From: Microbacterium croceum | Lineage (GTDB): Bacteria; Actinomycetota; Actinomycetes; Actinomycetales; Microbacteriaceae | Direction: 5' to 3' | Length of the DNA stretch: 64,000 bases | Assembly (NCBI RefSeq): GCF_023091245.1 | Contig: NZ_JAHWXN010000001.1 | Coordinates: forward strand, 868,001 to 932,000 | Part shown: piece after piece, positions 1 to 7,554 of the stretch | Position numbering within the stretch: position 1 is the stretch's first letter | Layout of the letters: each line of letters begins with the position of its first letter | The notes under the pieces: model-generated | Seen by the model: the letters and a program-made list of their open reading frames with translations, nothing else | Told to the model about the DNA's origin: nothing | The model's database searches: none | Program-made: the position numbers and the translations under genes

Positions 1-1
1 G

Positions 2-148
2 CCGTCGCTGCGAGATCTGCACAGCCCCGTCGATGAGCTCTCTCGACGCGTGGAGGCGCTGGCCGGCGAGTTCACTCCCGACCAGGTCGACACGGTCTCG
101 CGGTTCCTCCGCCGCCTCGGCGAGGAGATCGCCGAGATCCCGGAGTGA
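2..148 (+). CDS. C-terminal end of a protein, probably MarR-family regulator (5' truncated by window)
   Basis: An open frame runs from the window edge to a TGA at 146-148, giving 48 residues with no start inside the window. The end of the protein (VEALAGEFTPDQVDTVSRFL, then RRLGEEIAEIPE) looks like the C-terminal dimerisation helix of MarR regulators and resembles the tail of the MarR protein encoded at 632-1150 (YVDALSDHDRAIIVRFLGGM). The MarR assignment is inference from this similarity and from the palindromic operator-like site 70 bases downstream; no HTH is visible because the gene is cut. Confidence 0.5.
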   Translation, partial: PSLRDLHSPVDELSRRVEALAGEFTPDQVDTVSRFLRRLGEEIAEIPE

Positions 149-218
149 CGCCGAGCGTCCCCTGAGGCGAACATCTCATGGCTGCCTCGGAGCGCGATTT
201 CTCTTGTTGTCTATTTAG

Positions 219-231
219 CTAGTTAAACTAG
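219..231. promoter_or_regulatory. Palindromic operator-like site (CTAGTT-A-AACTAG)
   Basis: A perfect 6-bp inverted repeat around one central base, in an unusually AT-rich stretch (210-245) between the truncated MarR-like gene and the DUF7882 gene. A second site of the same design, CTAGCT-A-AGCTAG, lies at 62237-62249. The form (about 13 bp, AT-rich) fits a MarR-type operator; the cognate regulator is not proven. Confidence 0.5.
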
Positions 232-271
232 TAATATAAATTCCCTGATACACGACGACGAGGGAGATCTC

Positions 272-601
272 ATGGGGTACCTGAACTATGCCGGCGCGCC
301 GACGTCGTTCACCATCGACGACGAGATGCTCGCGCACGTCCGCGCCGTCGTGGTGACCAAGCTTCGTCGCAGCGAGTCCTTCGCGCTCACCATCCCCACG
401 ATCGGCGCCGCGTCGGAGACGCTGTGGATCCACGCCTCGATTCCCCTGCGGTTCTCCCTTGTCGACGATGTGCCTCTCGGGCGTCCTCTCCTGGTCGCGA
501 TGATGGAGGCGGCGAGCTCGTCCGGTGGACTCGACCTGACGGACGAGAGGTTGGCGCGCTCGCTCGGGGAACGCTCCTTCACCCACGCCATGAGCGCCTG
601 A
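272..601 (+). CDS. DUF7882 family small protein
   Basis: 109 residues. The start is preceded by GAGGGAGATCTC, a good ribosome binding site. The sequence fits a small family common in Microbacteriaceae, now called DUF7882: an N-terminal MGYLNYAG, then FTIDDEMLAHVRAVVVTKLR, an LWIHASIPLRF segment, and a short C-terminal acidic helix. Older annotations sometimes called such proteins ATP-dependent DNA ligase-like, which I do not trust. No catalytic motif or membrane segment is visible and the function is unknown. It follows an AT-rich intergenic palindrome and a MarR-type gene tail, so MarR control is plausible but inferred. Confidence 0.8.
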   Translation: MGYLNYAGAPTSFTIDDEMLAHVRAVVVTKLRRSESFALTIPTIGAASETLWIHASIPLRFSLVDDVPLGRPLLVAMMEAASSSGGLDLTDERLARSLGERSFTHAMSA

Positions 602-631
602 TCGAAGTCGCGGCTGACTCGGCTCTCGCGG

Positions 632-1150
632 TCAGGGGGCCGGCGCGGTCGAAGCGTCCGATTCGACGGCGGCGCTCATCCCGCCGAGAAACCGCACGAT
701 GATCGCGCGGTCGTGATCGGAGAGAGCGTCGACGTAGGCCAGCATCCTCTGATGCATGGCCCCCAGCGTCGCCCGCACCTCGTCGTCGCCGTGCGTCGTC
801 GGAACGACGATGCCCGCCCTCCGGTCGCTGGGGTGCGGTGCGCGGTGCGCATGCCCGCCCCTCTCGAGACGGTCGATCAGCATGGTCGTCGAGGCCGTGG
901 AGATGTCGAGGACCCGTGACAGATCGATCGGTCGCACGGACCTTCCTGCTCGCTGCTCATGCAACAGGAAACGCAATGCCCGCAGGTCGTTCTCGTTCAT
1001 GAGCATGGTCGCGCGTGTCCGTGCCCGCATGGCGGTCTCGGCCGCGCGATATCGGCGCAGCTGATCCAGCAGGGAGATCGTCTGGTCGGAGCCGCCGTCC
1101 GGATACCAGTATCCGGACGGCGAGAACTCGTCCGGATCCCGCATCGTCAC
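632..1150 (-). CDS. MarR family winged-helix transcriptional regulator
   Basis: 172 residues from a GTG at 1150 (an ATG two codons later, 1144, is an alternative). The core reads LRALRFLLHEQRAGRSVRPI, DLSRVLDISTASTTMLIDRL and ERGGHAHRAPHPSDRRAGIV: the MarR winged HTH with the typical wing motif HPSDRR. The C-terminal helix (YVDALSDHDRAIIVRFLGGM) is the dimerisation arm. The extended N-terminus (YWYPDGGSDQ) has no obvious family match. It runs convergently toward DUF7882 and its start faces a G homopolymer. Ligand unknown; it could bind the CTAG palindrome at 219-231, which is inference. Confidence 0.9.
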   Translation of the reverse strand: MTMRDPDEFSPSGYWYPDGGSDQTISLLDQLRRYRAAETAMRARTRATMLMNENDLRALRFLLHEQRAGRSVRPIDLSRVLDISTASTTMLIDRLERGGHAHRAPHPSDRRAGIVVPTTHGDDEVRATLGAMHQRMLAYVDALSDHDRAIIVRFLGGMSAAVESDASTAPAP

Positions 1151-1259
1151 AGCTCATCTCGATTGCGCATGCCGCTGGCCCCGATTCGGTCTGTGCTCTC
1201 ATGCCCCCCGGCGAGCCCCCATTGTCGCACTCGGCGGCGCGTGCGACAGCCCTATTTCC

Positions 1260-1278
1260 GGGGGGGGGGGGGGGGGGG
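1260..1278. repeat. Homopolymer tract of 19 G
   Basis: An uninterrupted run of 19 G in the 143-base gap between the MarR gene start (1150) and the 3' end of the SDR gene (1294). Such tracts are slippage-prone. No reading frame crosses it, so any effect would be on transcription or RNA structure; the exact length may also be a sequencing estimate. Confidence 0.95.
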
Positions 1279-1293
1279 CAAGAGCTCCCGGCG

Positions 1294-2046
1294 TCACTGG
1301 GCGGTGTAACCGCCGTCGACCAGGTGGTAGCTGCCGGTGATGAAGCTCGCGGCATCGCTGGCGAGGAACGCGATCAGGTGTGCGACCTCATCGGCCTGTC
1401 CCAGGCGCCCGATCGGGTGCTTGCTCACGAGGAAGTCCTTCACCTCGGCGTCCATGTGCGCCAGCAGCGGGGTGTCGATGAAGCCGGGGCCCACCGAGTT
1501 CACGCGCACGCCCTGGCCGGAGTACTCCAGCGCCGCGGACTTGGTCATGCCGACCACGCCGTGTTTCGCCGTGACGTAGGCCGGGGCGTTCGCGAAACCG
1601 ACGCTGCCGAGGATCGACGCGATGTTCACGACCGATCCGCCGCCGTTCGCGAGGATCGACGGGATCTGCGCCTTCATGTTGCGGAACACCGCGTTGAGGT
1701 TGATCGCGATGACCTTGTCCCAGGCGTCGTCCGTGTAGTCCGCGGTCGGGGCGGATGCTCCGCCGATGCCGGCGTTGTTGACGCCGATGCGCAGCGGGGC
1801 GAGAGTGTTCGCGAGTTCGATGGAAGAGGTGATCCAGGCGGCGTCGGTCGCGTCGCCGACGGATGCCTCGGCGGTGCCGCCGGCGGCGCGGATCTCCTCG
1901 ACGACCGCGTTCGCGTGGTCTGCATCGAGGTCGTTCACGACCACGGCGGCGCCGTTCGCGGCGAGCAGGAGGGCGGTCGAGCGTCCGATTCCGCTGCCGG
2001 CTCCCGTCACGATTGCGGAGCGGCCTGAGACATCGTACTGAGCCAT
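1294..2046 (-). CDS. SDR family NAD(P)-dependent oxidoreductase
   Basis: 250 residues, the usual length for a classical short-chain dehydrogenase. Cofactor motif TGAGSGIG at residues 14-21, acidic ND at 38-39 after beta-2 (favouring NAD), NNAG at 90-93, and the catalytic set N116, S144, Y157 and K161 (YVTAK). The C-terminus ends in the common DGGYTAQ. It probably oxidises or reduces a hydroxyl/keto group of a small soluble substrate in the cytoplasm, with unknown specificity. It stands alone on the minus strand; the gene ahead (MarR) is 143 bases downstream and may be co-transcribed. Confidence 0.92.
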   Translation of the reverse strand: MAQYDVSGRSAIVTGAGSGIGRSTALLLAANGAAVVVNDLDADHANAVVEEIRAAGGTAEASVGDATDAAWITSSIELANTLAPLRIGVNNAGIGGASAPTADYTDDAWDKVIAINLNAVFRNMKAQIPSILANGGGSVVNIASILGSVGFANAPAYVTAKHGVVGMTKSAALEYSGQGVRVNSVGPGFIDTPLLAHMDAEVKDFLVSKHPIGRLGQADEVAHLIAFLASDAASFITGSYHLVDGGYTAQ

Positions 2047-2176
2047 GTGTGAACCCGTTTCCGGGCGGTCACGGTGCCGGGAGACCTTCTCGGACGAGCC
2101 GCCCTTCCTTCCACCCTATCCCCGGAGAAGGGCGATGGATGCGCGTGAATGAAACTCCTGACGCCCTCGGATGCGG

Positions 2177-2272
2177 TCAGAGGATGAAAGCAGCGGCAAT
2201 GGCCACGTACATGAACATGGAGCGCCGCGGGCCCAGCGAGTAGATGCAACCGTAGAGCACGGCCGCCGACAT
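2177..2272 (-). CDS. Possible 31-residue membrane peptide
   Basis: A small frame starting MSAAVLYGCIYSLGPRR and ending in a hydrophobic MFMYVAIAAAFIL helix, in the 293-base gap between the SDR gene and the divergent ArsR gene. A purine-rich GGAGTGGAAG lies upstream. The peptide would have one or two membrane segments split by a PRR turn. The frame uses ordinary codons but is too short to judge by composition; no homologue is recognised. Tentative. Confidence 0.3.
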   Translation of the reverse strand: MSAAVLYGCIYSLGPRRSMFMYVAIAAAFIL

Positions 2273-2302
2273 CGACAGGCTTCCACTCCGACGAATCTCC
2301 TC

Positions 2303-2349
2303 TTGACACCGCGCCCACCGAGGCATAACGTACAACCAAATGGTTGCAC
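2303..2349 (+). promoter_or_regulatory. ArsR promoter with operator over the start codon (probably leaderless)
   Basis: TTGACA at 2303-2308 and TAACGT at 2326-2331 with 17-base spacing predict transcription starting at about 2338-2340, i.e. at the ATG of the ArsR gene itself; no ribosome binding site precedes that ATG. The inverted repeat CAACCA-AA-TGGTTG (core 2333-2346, imperfectly extended over 2330-2349) covers the -10 end, start site and ATG. It is a good candidate for an autoregulatory ArsR operator. Confidence 0.65.
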
Positions 2350-2750
2350 AAAGAGAACTCAGCGAAGCGGAGGTCGATCGTGTGTTCCACGCACTGGCCA
2401 CGTCGACCCGGCGCGACATCCTGCGCCGGACGATCGAGCGGGAGCAGTCCGTCTCGACCCTCGCCGCCGAATACGAGATGTCGTTCGCCGCGGTGCAGAA
2501 GCACGTCGCCGTGCTCGAGGCCGCGAACCTCATCGTCAAGCGCGCCGAGGGACGCGAGCGCCTGGTCCGCGCGAACCCCGAGATGATCGCCCGCGCCAGG
2601 GCGCTCCTCGCCCGTTACGAAGAGCTGTGGCGGTCGCGCATCGCCCGACTCGACGACCTGCTGGCCGAGCCGGCCCCTTCGACAGGCTCAGGGGCCCACC
2701 CTGCAGCCACCGACAACACCGACAACGCACGAACCGAAGAAGGAGACTGA
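2340..2750 (+). CDS. ArsR family winged-helix regulator (SRPBCC-associated type)
   Basis: 136 residues. Starts LSEAEVDRVFHALATSTRRD, followed by an HTH (STLAAEYEMSFAAVQKHVAV) and a wing ending in RAEGRERLVRAN. This is the ArsR subgroup usually paired with AHSA1/SRPBCC proteins; no metal-binding cysteines are seen. The C-terminal 25 residues are low-complexity and contain a translated REP-like repeat (2674-2694). The SRPBCC gene starts one base after the stop with AAGGAGA before it, so the two are an operon. Probably autorepressed through the palindrome at its own start codon. Confidence 0.9.
   Translation: MVAQRELSEAEVDRVFHALATSTRRDILRRTIEREQSVSTLAAEYEMSFAAVQKHVAVLEAANLIVKRAEGRERLVRANPEMIARARALLARYEELWRSRIARLDDLLAEPAPSTGSGAHPAATDNTDNARTEEGD
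2674..2694. repeat. REP-like repeat CCCCTTCGACAGGCTCAGGGG inside a gene, in frame
   Basis: The motif CCCTTCGACA-G-CTCAGGG is a dispersed palindromic repeat I recognise from many actinobacterial genomes. Here it is translated as part of the disordered tail of the ArsR protein. Related copies lie in the GH63-like gene (15367-15390) and, in a diverged form, in the helicase gene (44532-44573). Confidence 0.7.
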
Positions 2751-2751
2751 C

Positions 2752-3729
2752 ATGCCTGTCACCGACGTCACGACCGATGCCGAGAACCTGACCATGACGG
2801 TCGTCGCCGACCTGGCGGCCCCCGTCGAACGTGTCTGGGCCGTCTACAGCGATCCGCGCCAGCTCGAGCGCTTCTGGGGTCCTCCCGGATGGCCGGCGAC
2901 ATTCACCGCTTGGGACCACACGGTCGGAGGCAAGGGCAACTACACGATGAACGGTCCCCGCGGAGAGAAGGCCTCGGGCACGTGGGAGTTCCTGCGCATC
3001 GATGCCCCACACAGCTTCGAGGTGCTCGATGCGTTCGCCGACGACCAGGGCACGCCCGATCCCGACCTGCCCTCGATGCGGATGGTCTTCACGTTCGAGC
3101 CGTCGTCCGCGGGCACCCGCATGGTCACCACCAGCTACTTCGAATCGGTCGAGGCGCTGGAGCAGGTCGTGCAGATGGGCGCGATCGAGGGCACGAAGCT
3201 CGCGATGGGGCAGCTCGATGCCGTGCTGCAGGACCTCCGCGACTACGCGCAGGGCAAGGGCACCACGGTGGAGCTGCTCGACGACACCCACGTGCGCATC
3301 ACCCGACTCGTCGACGGCCCGCGCGACCTGGTGTGGCGTGCGTTCAACGAACCCGACCTGGTCAAGAAGTGGATGCTCGGACCCGACGGGTGGGAGATGA
3401 CGGAGTGCATCGTCGCCACGGTGCCGGGTGAGACGTATCGCAACTCCTGGGCGCCGGTCGGCGACACCGAGGGCGAGCCGTTCGGGTTCGAGGGCGAGGT
3501 GCTGATCTTCGAAGAGCCCCGCCGTGCGGTCACGACCGAGCGGATGCAGGGCCAGCCGACCGAGACCCTCAATGACATGAGCCTCTATGAGGAGGACGGT
3601 GCGACCCTCATCACGGTGCTCATCGAATACCCCGACAAGGAGACGCGCGACATGATCCTCGCCACCGGCATGGCCGACGGCATGGAAGCCTCGTACGCGC
3701 GGCTCGAATCCACGGTGCTGGCGGTCTGA
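2752..3729 (+). CDS. Tandem SRPBCC (AHSA1-like) domain protein
   Basis: 325 residues with two SRPBCC/AHSA1-type domains. Domain 1 (about 10-160) has APVERVWAVYSDPRQLERFW and GWPATFTAWDHTVGGKGNY; domain 2 (about 168-322) has GPRDLVWRAFNEPDLVKKWM. These helix-grip folds bind hydrophobic small molecules or assist chaperones; the ligand cannot be read from sequence. It forms a tight operon with the ArsR regulator upstream. The fusion of two domains, each normally encoded as a separate protein of about 150 residues, is the main peculiarity. A strong hairpin terminator follows at 3751-3785. Confidence 0.88.
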   Translation: MPVTDVTTDAENLTMTVVADLAAPVERVWAVYSDPRQLERFWGPPGWPATFTAWDHTVGGKGNYTMNGPRGEKASGTWEFLRIDAPHSFEVLDAFADDQGTPDPDLPSMRMVFTFEPSSAGTRMVTTSYFESVEALEQVVQMGAIEGTKLAMGQLDAVLQDLRDYAQGKGTTVELLDDTHVRITRLVDGPRDLVWRAFNEPDLVKKWMLGPDGWEMTECIVATVPGETYRNSWAPVGDTEGEPFGFEGEVLIFEEPRRAVTTERMQGQPTETLNDMSLYEEDGATLITVLIEYPDKETRDMILATGMADGMEASYARLESTVLAV

Positions 3730-3732
3730 CCC

Positions 3733-3829
3733 GTTCACGACTCCTCAGAGACCGGCCGATCCTGCGGTGGATCGGCCGGTTTCTGTGGTGCGCGGCTGGT
3801 GCGGCGTCGGTTCTTGAGGAGTTGTGAAC
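3733..3829. repeat. Palindromic element, copy 1 (GTTCACAACTCCTCA-type ends)
   Basis: Bounded by GTTCACGACTCCTCA on the left and TTGAGGAGTTGTGAAC on the right, which are inverted copies of each other with one mismatch, 97 bases end to end. The middle is unrelated to the other copies (27083-27168 and 46721-46806) and here contains a separate 12-bp hairpin. The element fills the gap between the SRPBCC and flavoprotein genes. Confidence 0.75.
3751..3785 (+). terminator. Hairpin terminator after the ArsR-SRPBCC operon
   Basis: Perfect 12-bp stem ACCGGCCGATCC / GGATCGGCCGGT with a 6-base loop, followed by TTCTGTG. It lies 22 bases after the SRPBCC stop and is nested inside the palindromic element at 3733-3829. 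Confidence 0.75.
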
Positions 3830-3857
3830 GGCCCCGGCGGGATAAGGTGGCGGGACG

Positions 3858-5216
3858 ATGAGGATCACGCGCCGCACTCTGCTTCTGGGAGCCGGCGCCG
3901 GCGCGATGTCGGTGCTGCTCGCCTCGTGCACCCCGGAGCCGAACCCCGCACCGAGCCCGACGCCCACCCGCACGCGGGAGCCGCAGCCGAACGGCGATGT
4001 GCCGGTTCCGGCCGGCAGCGTGCGCAGCTCCTGGACCACCGATCCCTTCGCGCGCGGTGCTGTGAGCTTCACCCCGGTCGGCGCGCTCGCCGGAGCCCGC
4101 GCGGCACTGGCGGCATCGGTCGACGACCGCCTCTTCTTCGCCGGCGAGGCCACCGACGACGACGCCCCCGGCACCATGCGCGGCGCGATCAACTCCGGTG
4201 AGCGCGTGGTCGACGAGATCCGCGCGCAGGCGCAGCGCGGAGAGCGGATCGCCGTGATCGGCGCCGGTCTCGCCGGTGCCACCGCTGCTGCGGGCCTGGT
4301 GGACGCGGGTATGGAGGTAACGGTCTTCGAGGCACGCGACCGCGTCGGCGGGCGGGTGTACTCCCGCTCCGACGACTCCTGGCCGATGCCGGTGCAGCTC
4401 GGCGCCTGGCTGTTCGCGGCGGATGACGCCGACCTGATCGACCGGTTGCGCGAACGCGACATCGGCGTCGTCGACCTCGCCGGTGCGCAGTGGGTGTCGC
4501 CCGAGGGAGACGTCGACCCGGTCAGCACCGAACCGCTGCAGGCCGCGATCGATGCCGCACAGGCCGCGCCCGAGGACTCCACCGTCGCGGATGCGCTGAC
4601 CGAGGCGGGCGGCGATCCCGCCGATCCTGCGACCGCGGCACTGCTCGCCTTCCTCGCCACGCATGCCGGTGCGGATGCGGATCAGCTGTCGAGCTGGTTC
4701 CCGCCCATGCTCGTCGAGGGTGATCAGATGGCGGCGCGCGACACCCTCGCCCCGTTCATCGAGCAGGCTCTCGACGGTCTGCGCGTGGGGCTCTCCTCGC
4801 CGGTCGCCGGCCTCGCCTATGACGACAGCGGCGTGAGCGTGCGCCTCGGCACGGGGGAGGCGTCGTCGTTCGACCGGGTGGTCGTGACGGTGCCGTTGGG
4901 CGTGCTGCAGCAGCAGGGCATCGAGTTCGAGCCTCCGCTCCCCTTCGCCAACCGCGGGGCGATCACGGCGCTCGGGATGGGCGCGATCGAGACGATCTGG
5001 CTGCGCTTCGATGAGCCGTTCGGAGAGTCGGATGCCGCGCTCTGGCACACGGTCGGCGGTGACGCGCTGATCCGCACCTGGGTGAATCTGCGTCCGGCGA
5101 CGGGGGAGAACGTGCTTGTCGGGATCGTCGGAGGGCAGGCGGCCGAAGACTTCGCCGCCCTCGACGACGATGCCGCGCTCGAGGCCGCGCTGGCCTCGCT
5201 CACGGTCTACGCCTAG
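3858..5216 (+). CDS. Lipoprotein FAD-dependent amine-oxidase-like protein with circularly permuted domain order
   Basis: 452 residues. The N-terminus carries twin arginines (TRRTLLLGAGAG) and a lipobox LASC (Cys24), then a Pro/Thr linker. Residues about 55-120 (SSWTTDPFARG, LFFAGEAT at 92-99, then GTMRGAINSGER) match the part normally at the C-terminal END of flavin amine oxidases. The Rossmann motif GAGLAG (135-140) and EARDRVGGRV (158-167) follow, then VVVTVPLGVLQ, and the protein stops where the family would continue into W..DPF. This reads as a circular permutation on a membrane-anchored extracytoplasmic flavoprotein. A TAAGGT box nine bases upstream suggests a leaderless mRNA. Its 3' end overlaps the convergent gene by 4 bases. 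Substrate unknown. Confidence 0.85.
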   Translation: MRITRRTLLLGAGAGAMSVLLASCTPEPNPAPSPTPTRTREPQPNGDVPVPAGSVRSSWTTDPFARGAVSFTPVGALAGARAALAASVDDRLFFAGEATDDDAPGTMRGAINSGERVVDEIRAQAQRGERIAVIGAGLAGATAAAGLVDAGMEVTVFEARDRVGGRVYSRSDDSWPMPVQLGAWLFAADDADLIDRLRERDIGVVDLAGAQWVSPEGDVDPVSTEPLQAAIDAAQAAPEDSTVADALTEAGGDPADPATAALLAFLATHAGADADQLSSWFPPMLVEGDQMAARDTLAPFIEQALDGLRVGLSSPVAGLAYDDSGVSVRLGTGEASSFDRVVVTVPLGVLQQQGIEFEPPLPFANRGAITALGMGAIETIWLRFDEPFGESDAALWHTVGGDALIRTWVNLRPATGENVLVGIVGGQAAEDFAALDDDAALEAALASLTVYA

Positions 5217-5950
5217 CGTCGCGCGGTCGCGTCGGCCAGGACTCGCTCCTGTTCAGTGGGGAGATCTCCATCCGGCATCGACGCGGGCTCGTCGCGCCGC
5301 AGCAGTTTCAGCACCGGCATCCGGCTGATGAGCACGAGCACCGTCGCGACCACGGCGAAGGTCGCGAGCGCGATGCCGGATGAGGCGAGGAACTCGGCTG
5401 GTCCACTCACCTGTCGCGGATCGAGGAAGTAGTACGGATACCAGCCGATCAGCGGCCCCCGGATCATCGTGAACAAGCCCCATACCAGGGGATACACGAG
5501 AGTCGCCGGGATCACGCGCCACGGCACGGAGCGGTGCCCCGGCGCGAGCACCCAGGCGATCGCGGTGCACGCCGGCAGCCAGAAGTGGAGCACCTGGTCG
5601 GACCACGGCACGTCGATGCGGATGCCGCGGACGTCCGCTTGCCACACCAGCAGCGCGAACACGAGTCCGGCGGTGATGGTCCAGGTCAGCACCAGCGCGA
5701 GTGCGACCGTGAGCCAGCGCGGATCGCGGTCGCGCTGCAGGGCGATGACCCCGGCGATGGCCAGCAGCACCATGAACGCGATGTTCGACTGGTTGGTGAG
5801 GTACGCGAAGAAGTTCTGGCTGGCGATCGTGTACGAGGCCAGACCCCAGGCGAGTCGATGGATCAGAGCGATGAGACACAGGGCGGCCGCACTCAGCCGC
5901 AGCAAGCCGAAGACGGTGCGCGCCGTCACCGCTGCGTCGCCTCCGCCCAT
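5213..5950 (-). CDS. Pr6Pr family membrane protein
   Basis: 245 residues with about six hydrophobic segments, e.g. LLRLSAAALCLIALIHRLAW, IAFMVLLAIAGVIAL, LTVALALVLTWTITAGLVFA and a C-terminal LATFAVVATVLVLI. The central RIDVPWSDQVLHFWLPACTA and the WGLFTMIRGPL / WYPYYFLDP stretch match the Pr6Pr (FAR-17a/AIG1-related) family, whose eukaryotic relatives are lipid hydrolases; bacterial function is unknown. A charged cytoplasmic tail of about 35 residues follows the last helix. Convergent with, and overlapping, the flavoprotein gene by 4 bases. Confidence 0.8.
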   Translation of the reverse strand: MGGGDAAVTARTVFGLLRLSAAALCLIALIHRLAWGLASYTIASQNFFAYLTNQSNIAFMVLLAIAGVIALQRDRDPRWLTVALALVLTWTITAGLVFALLVWQADVRGIRIDVPWSDQVLHFWLPACTAIAWVLAPGHRSVPWRVIPATLVYPLVWGLFTMIRGPLIGWYPYYFLDPRQVSGPAEFLASSGIALATFAVVATVLVLISRMPVLKLLRRDEPASMPDGDLPTEQERVLADATARR

Positions 5951-6004
5951 TCCATCAATCGAGTCTACGGATGCGGGAGGGGTGGCTCTGTCATGCTCCG
6001 GGCG

Positions 6005-6394
6005 TCACCGGCGGGAGCTGCGCGTCGACCAGAGTGCGAGGCCGATCAGCACGGGCTGGAAGAACAGCCGTACGAAGCGCTTCATGTCGGTGTCGAGTCC
6101 GAAACCGTCGCGGTGGTGCATCCACTGGGCGATGTTGCCGGGGAACACCGCCAGGAAGAACAGCGCCGCGACGACGCCCGCGCCCCGTCGGCGACGGCGG
6201 GCGAGCAGCAACGCCGAGCCCAGGGCGATCTCGACGGCTCCGGATGCCACGACCGTGACATCCGGATCGAGCGGCAGCGATTCCGGCACCTGAGCCTGGA
6301 ACTCGTCTCTGGCGAAGGTGAGGTGCGAGACGCCGGCGAAGACGAGGGAGGACCCCAGGAAGACGCGGCCGATCGTGCGAGCGACGGAAGACAT
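6005..6394 (-). CDS. DoxX-like membrane protein
   Basis: 129 residues from the ATG at 6394. Four hydrophobic helices (IGRVFLGSSLVFAGVSHLTF; VVASGAVEIALGSALLL; AGVVAALFFLAVFPGNIAQW; LFFQPVLIGLALW) separated by charged loops, the arrangement of DoxX/DoxX-like small membrane proteins. The FPGN.AQW.HH..GFGLDTD loop is typical of the actinobacterial branch. Role unproven; relatives are linked to respiratory or thiol/redox functions. A longer frame upstream in the same phase overlaps the RNase gene and is not used. Confidence 0.82.
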   Translation of the reverse strand: MSSVARTIGRVFLGSSLVFAGVSHLTFARDEFQAQVPESLPLDPDVTVVASGAVEIALGSALLLARRRRRGAGVVAALFFLAVFPGNIAQWMHHRDGFGLDTDMKRFVRLFFQPVLIGLALWSTRSSRR

Positions 6395-6414
6395 GGTGCG
6401 AGTGTACGCGCGGG

Positions 6415-7137
6415 TCAGATCAGGCGGCGCAGGGCTTGCTCGAGGGACACGCCCTGCGCCTCGGCACGGTCGCGCAGACGCGCATGCTCCTCGCCCGTGA
6501 GCGAGAGCTGCAGCGTGATCGGATCGGCGGTGGGGGCGTCGAGCCCGTCGAGCAGATCGGACGCCTCGGCCCACAACGGAGCGGCGGATGCCGGAGGGGC
6601 GGACGCGGCCGGCGCGGGGGGCTCCGGCGCCTTCGCGCTCTCCCGTGCCGGGGCGGACGTGGTCGCGCCAGCGCCCCGGGTGAATCCGGGTCCGCGCTGT
6701 GGCTCCTGCTTCTGCTGGTAGGCCTTGGCTGCGGCGTTGGCGCGCTCGTCGGCTGCCTCGTTCAGATCGTCGCCCGCGTGGCCCTTGACCCACGAGAACT
6801 CGACGTTCCGTCCGCGCATCGCTTCGTCGATGCCCTCGAGCAGGTCGCGGTTGAGTACGGGGCCGCCGTCGGATTTGCGCCAACCGCGACGCTTCCACCC
6901 CGGCATCCACTTGGTCACGGAGTCGATCACGTAGCGGCTGTCGCACCAGATGTGCAGCTTCTCATCGGACCCGGCCGTCGCCTTCAGCAGCTCGAGCACC
7001 GCCTGGAGCTCGCCCTGGTTGTTGGTGCCGTGCGGCGATCCGCCCGCGCCCCAGTTGTCGTCGTCGATGTACCAGGCCCAGCCGTTGGGGCCGGGGTTGC
7101 CCAGTGCGGAGCCGTCTGCGGCGGCGGTGATCGTCAT
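6415..7137 (-). CDS. rnhA: Ribonuclease HI with C-terminal extension
   Basis: 240 residues. The N-terminal ~140 are an RNase H domain: D8 in AADGSALGNPGPNGWAW, E44 in TNNQGEL, D67 in WCDSRYVID, H121 in VKGHAGDDLNEAADERAN and D131, the full catalytic set for cleaving the RNA strand of RNA-DNA hybrids. A Pro/Ala-rich linker (about 145-200) leads to a short module, ITLQLSLTGEEHARLRDRAE plus AQGVSLEQALRRLI, that looks like a ribbon-helix-helix (CopG-like) fold. The extra module might bind DNA or mediate dimerisation; that is inference. Monocistronic. Confidence 0.93.
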   Translation of the reverse strand: MTITAAADGSALGNPGPNGWAWYIDDDNWGAGGSPHGTNNQGELQAVLELLKATAGSDEKLHIWCDSRYVIDSVTKWMPGWKRRGWRKSDGGPVLNRDLLEGIDEAMRGRNVEFSWVKGHAGDDLNEAADERANAAAKAYQQKQEPQRGPGFTRGAGATTSAPARESAKAPEPPAPAASAPPASAAPLWAEASDLLDGLDAPTADPITLQLSLTGEEHARLRDRAEAQGVSLEQALRRLI

Positions 7138-7197
7138 CCCTCCACCGTAGCCGCGGGCGACGACATGACCCGACGGCGGAGGTGGGGGAGGAAGGGG

Positions 7198-7428
7198 TCA
7201 GGACTCGGGGTCATCCTCCGGCTCGCGGCTCTCGATCGAGACGGCCGCGGGTGCGGGCGGGGTGACCGGGAACACGATGGAGCTCACCGAGGCACCCAGT
7301 CCGAGCGCCATCGGATCGACGGACGGGGCCGCGTCGAGCACGTCGGCGCCTTCGCGTTCGAGGGGCTCGGACGGAAGCCCGGCCCACTGGTTCTCTTCTT
7401 CCTCGGGGCGCTGCTGGAACAATCCCAT
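7198..7428 (-). CDS. Small acidic conserved hypothetical protein (MGLFQQ type)
   Basis: 76 residues from the ATG at 7428, chosen because GGGAGAC lies just before it; an ATG three codons upstream (7437) is the alternative. The N-terminus MGLFQQRPEEEENQWAGLPS and the following EPLEREGADVLD are very acidic; the C-terminal half is Pro/Ala/Val-rich and ends in EPEDDPES. No membrane helix or domain is recognised. I believe similar small proteins are common in Microbacteriaceae, but their role is unknown. Confidence 0.65.
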   Translation of the reverse strand: MGLFQQRPEEEENQWAGLPSEPLEREGADVLDAAPSVDPMALGLGASVSSIVFPVTPPAPAAVSIESREPEDDPES

Positions 7429-7554
7429 GTCTCCCATTGTGACCCCGGTCGTGGCGCGTGCGAGCGGATTCACACCGGATTGACCGGACGCGGCTTCCGC
7501 CCACCCGCCGGAAGGTGAAGTAGCCCACCACCTGGCCGCGTTCCCGCCCGGGCT

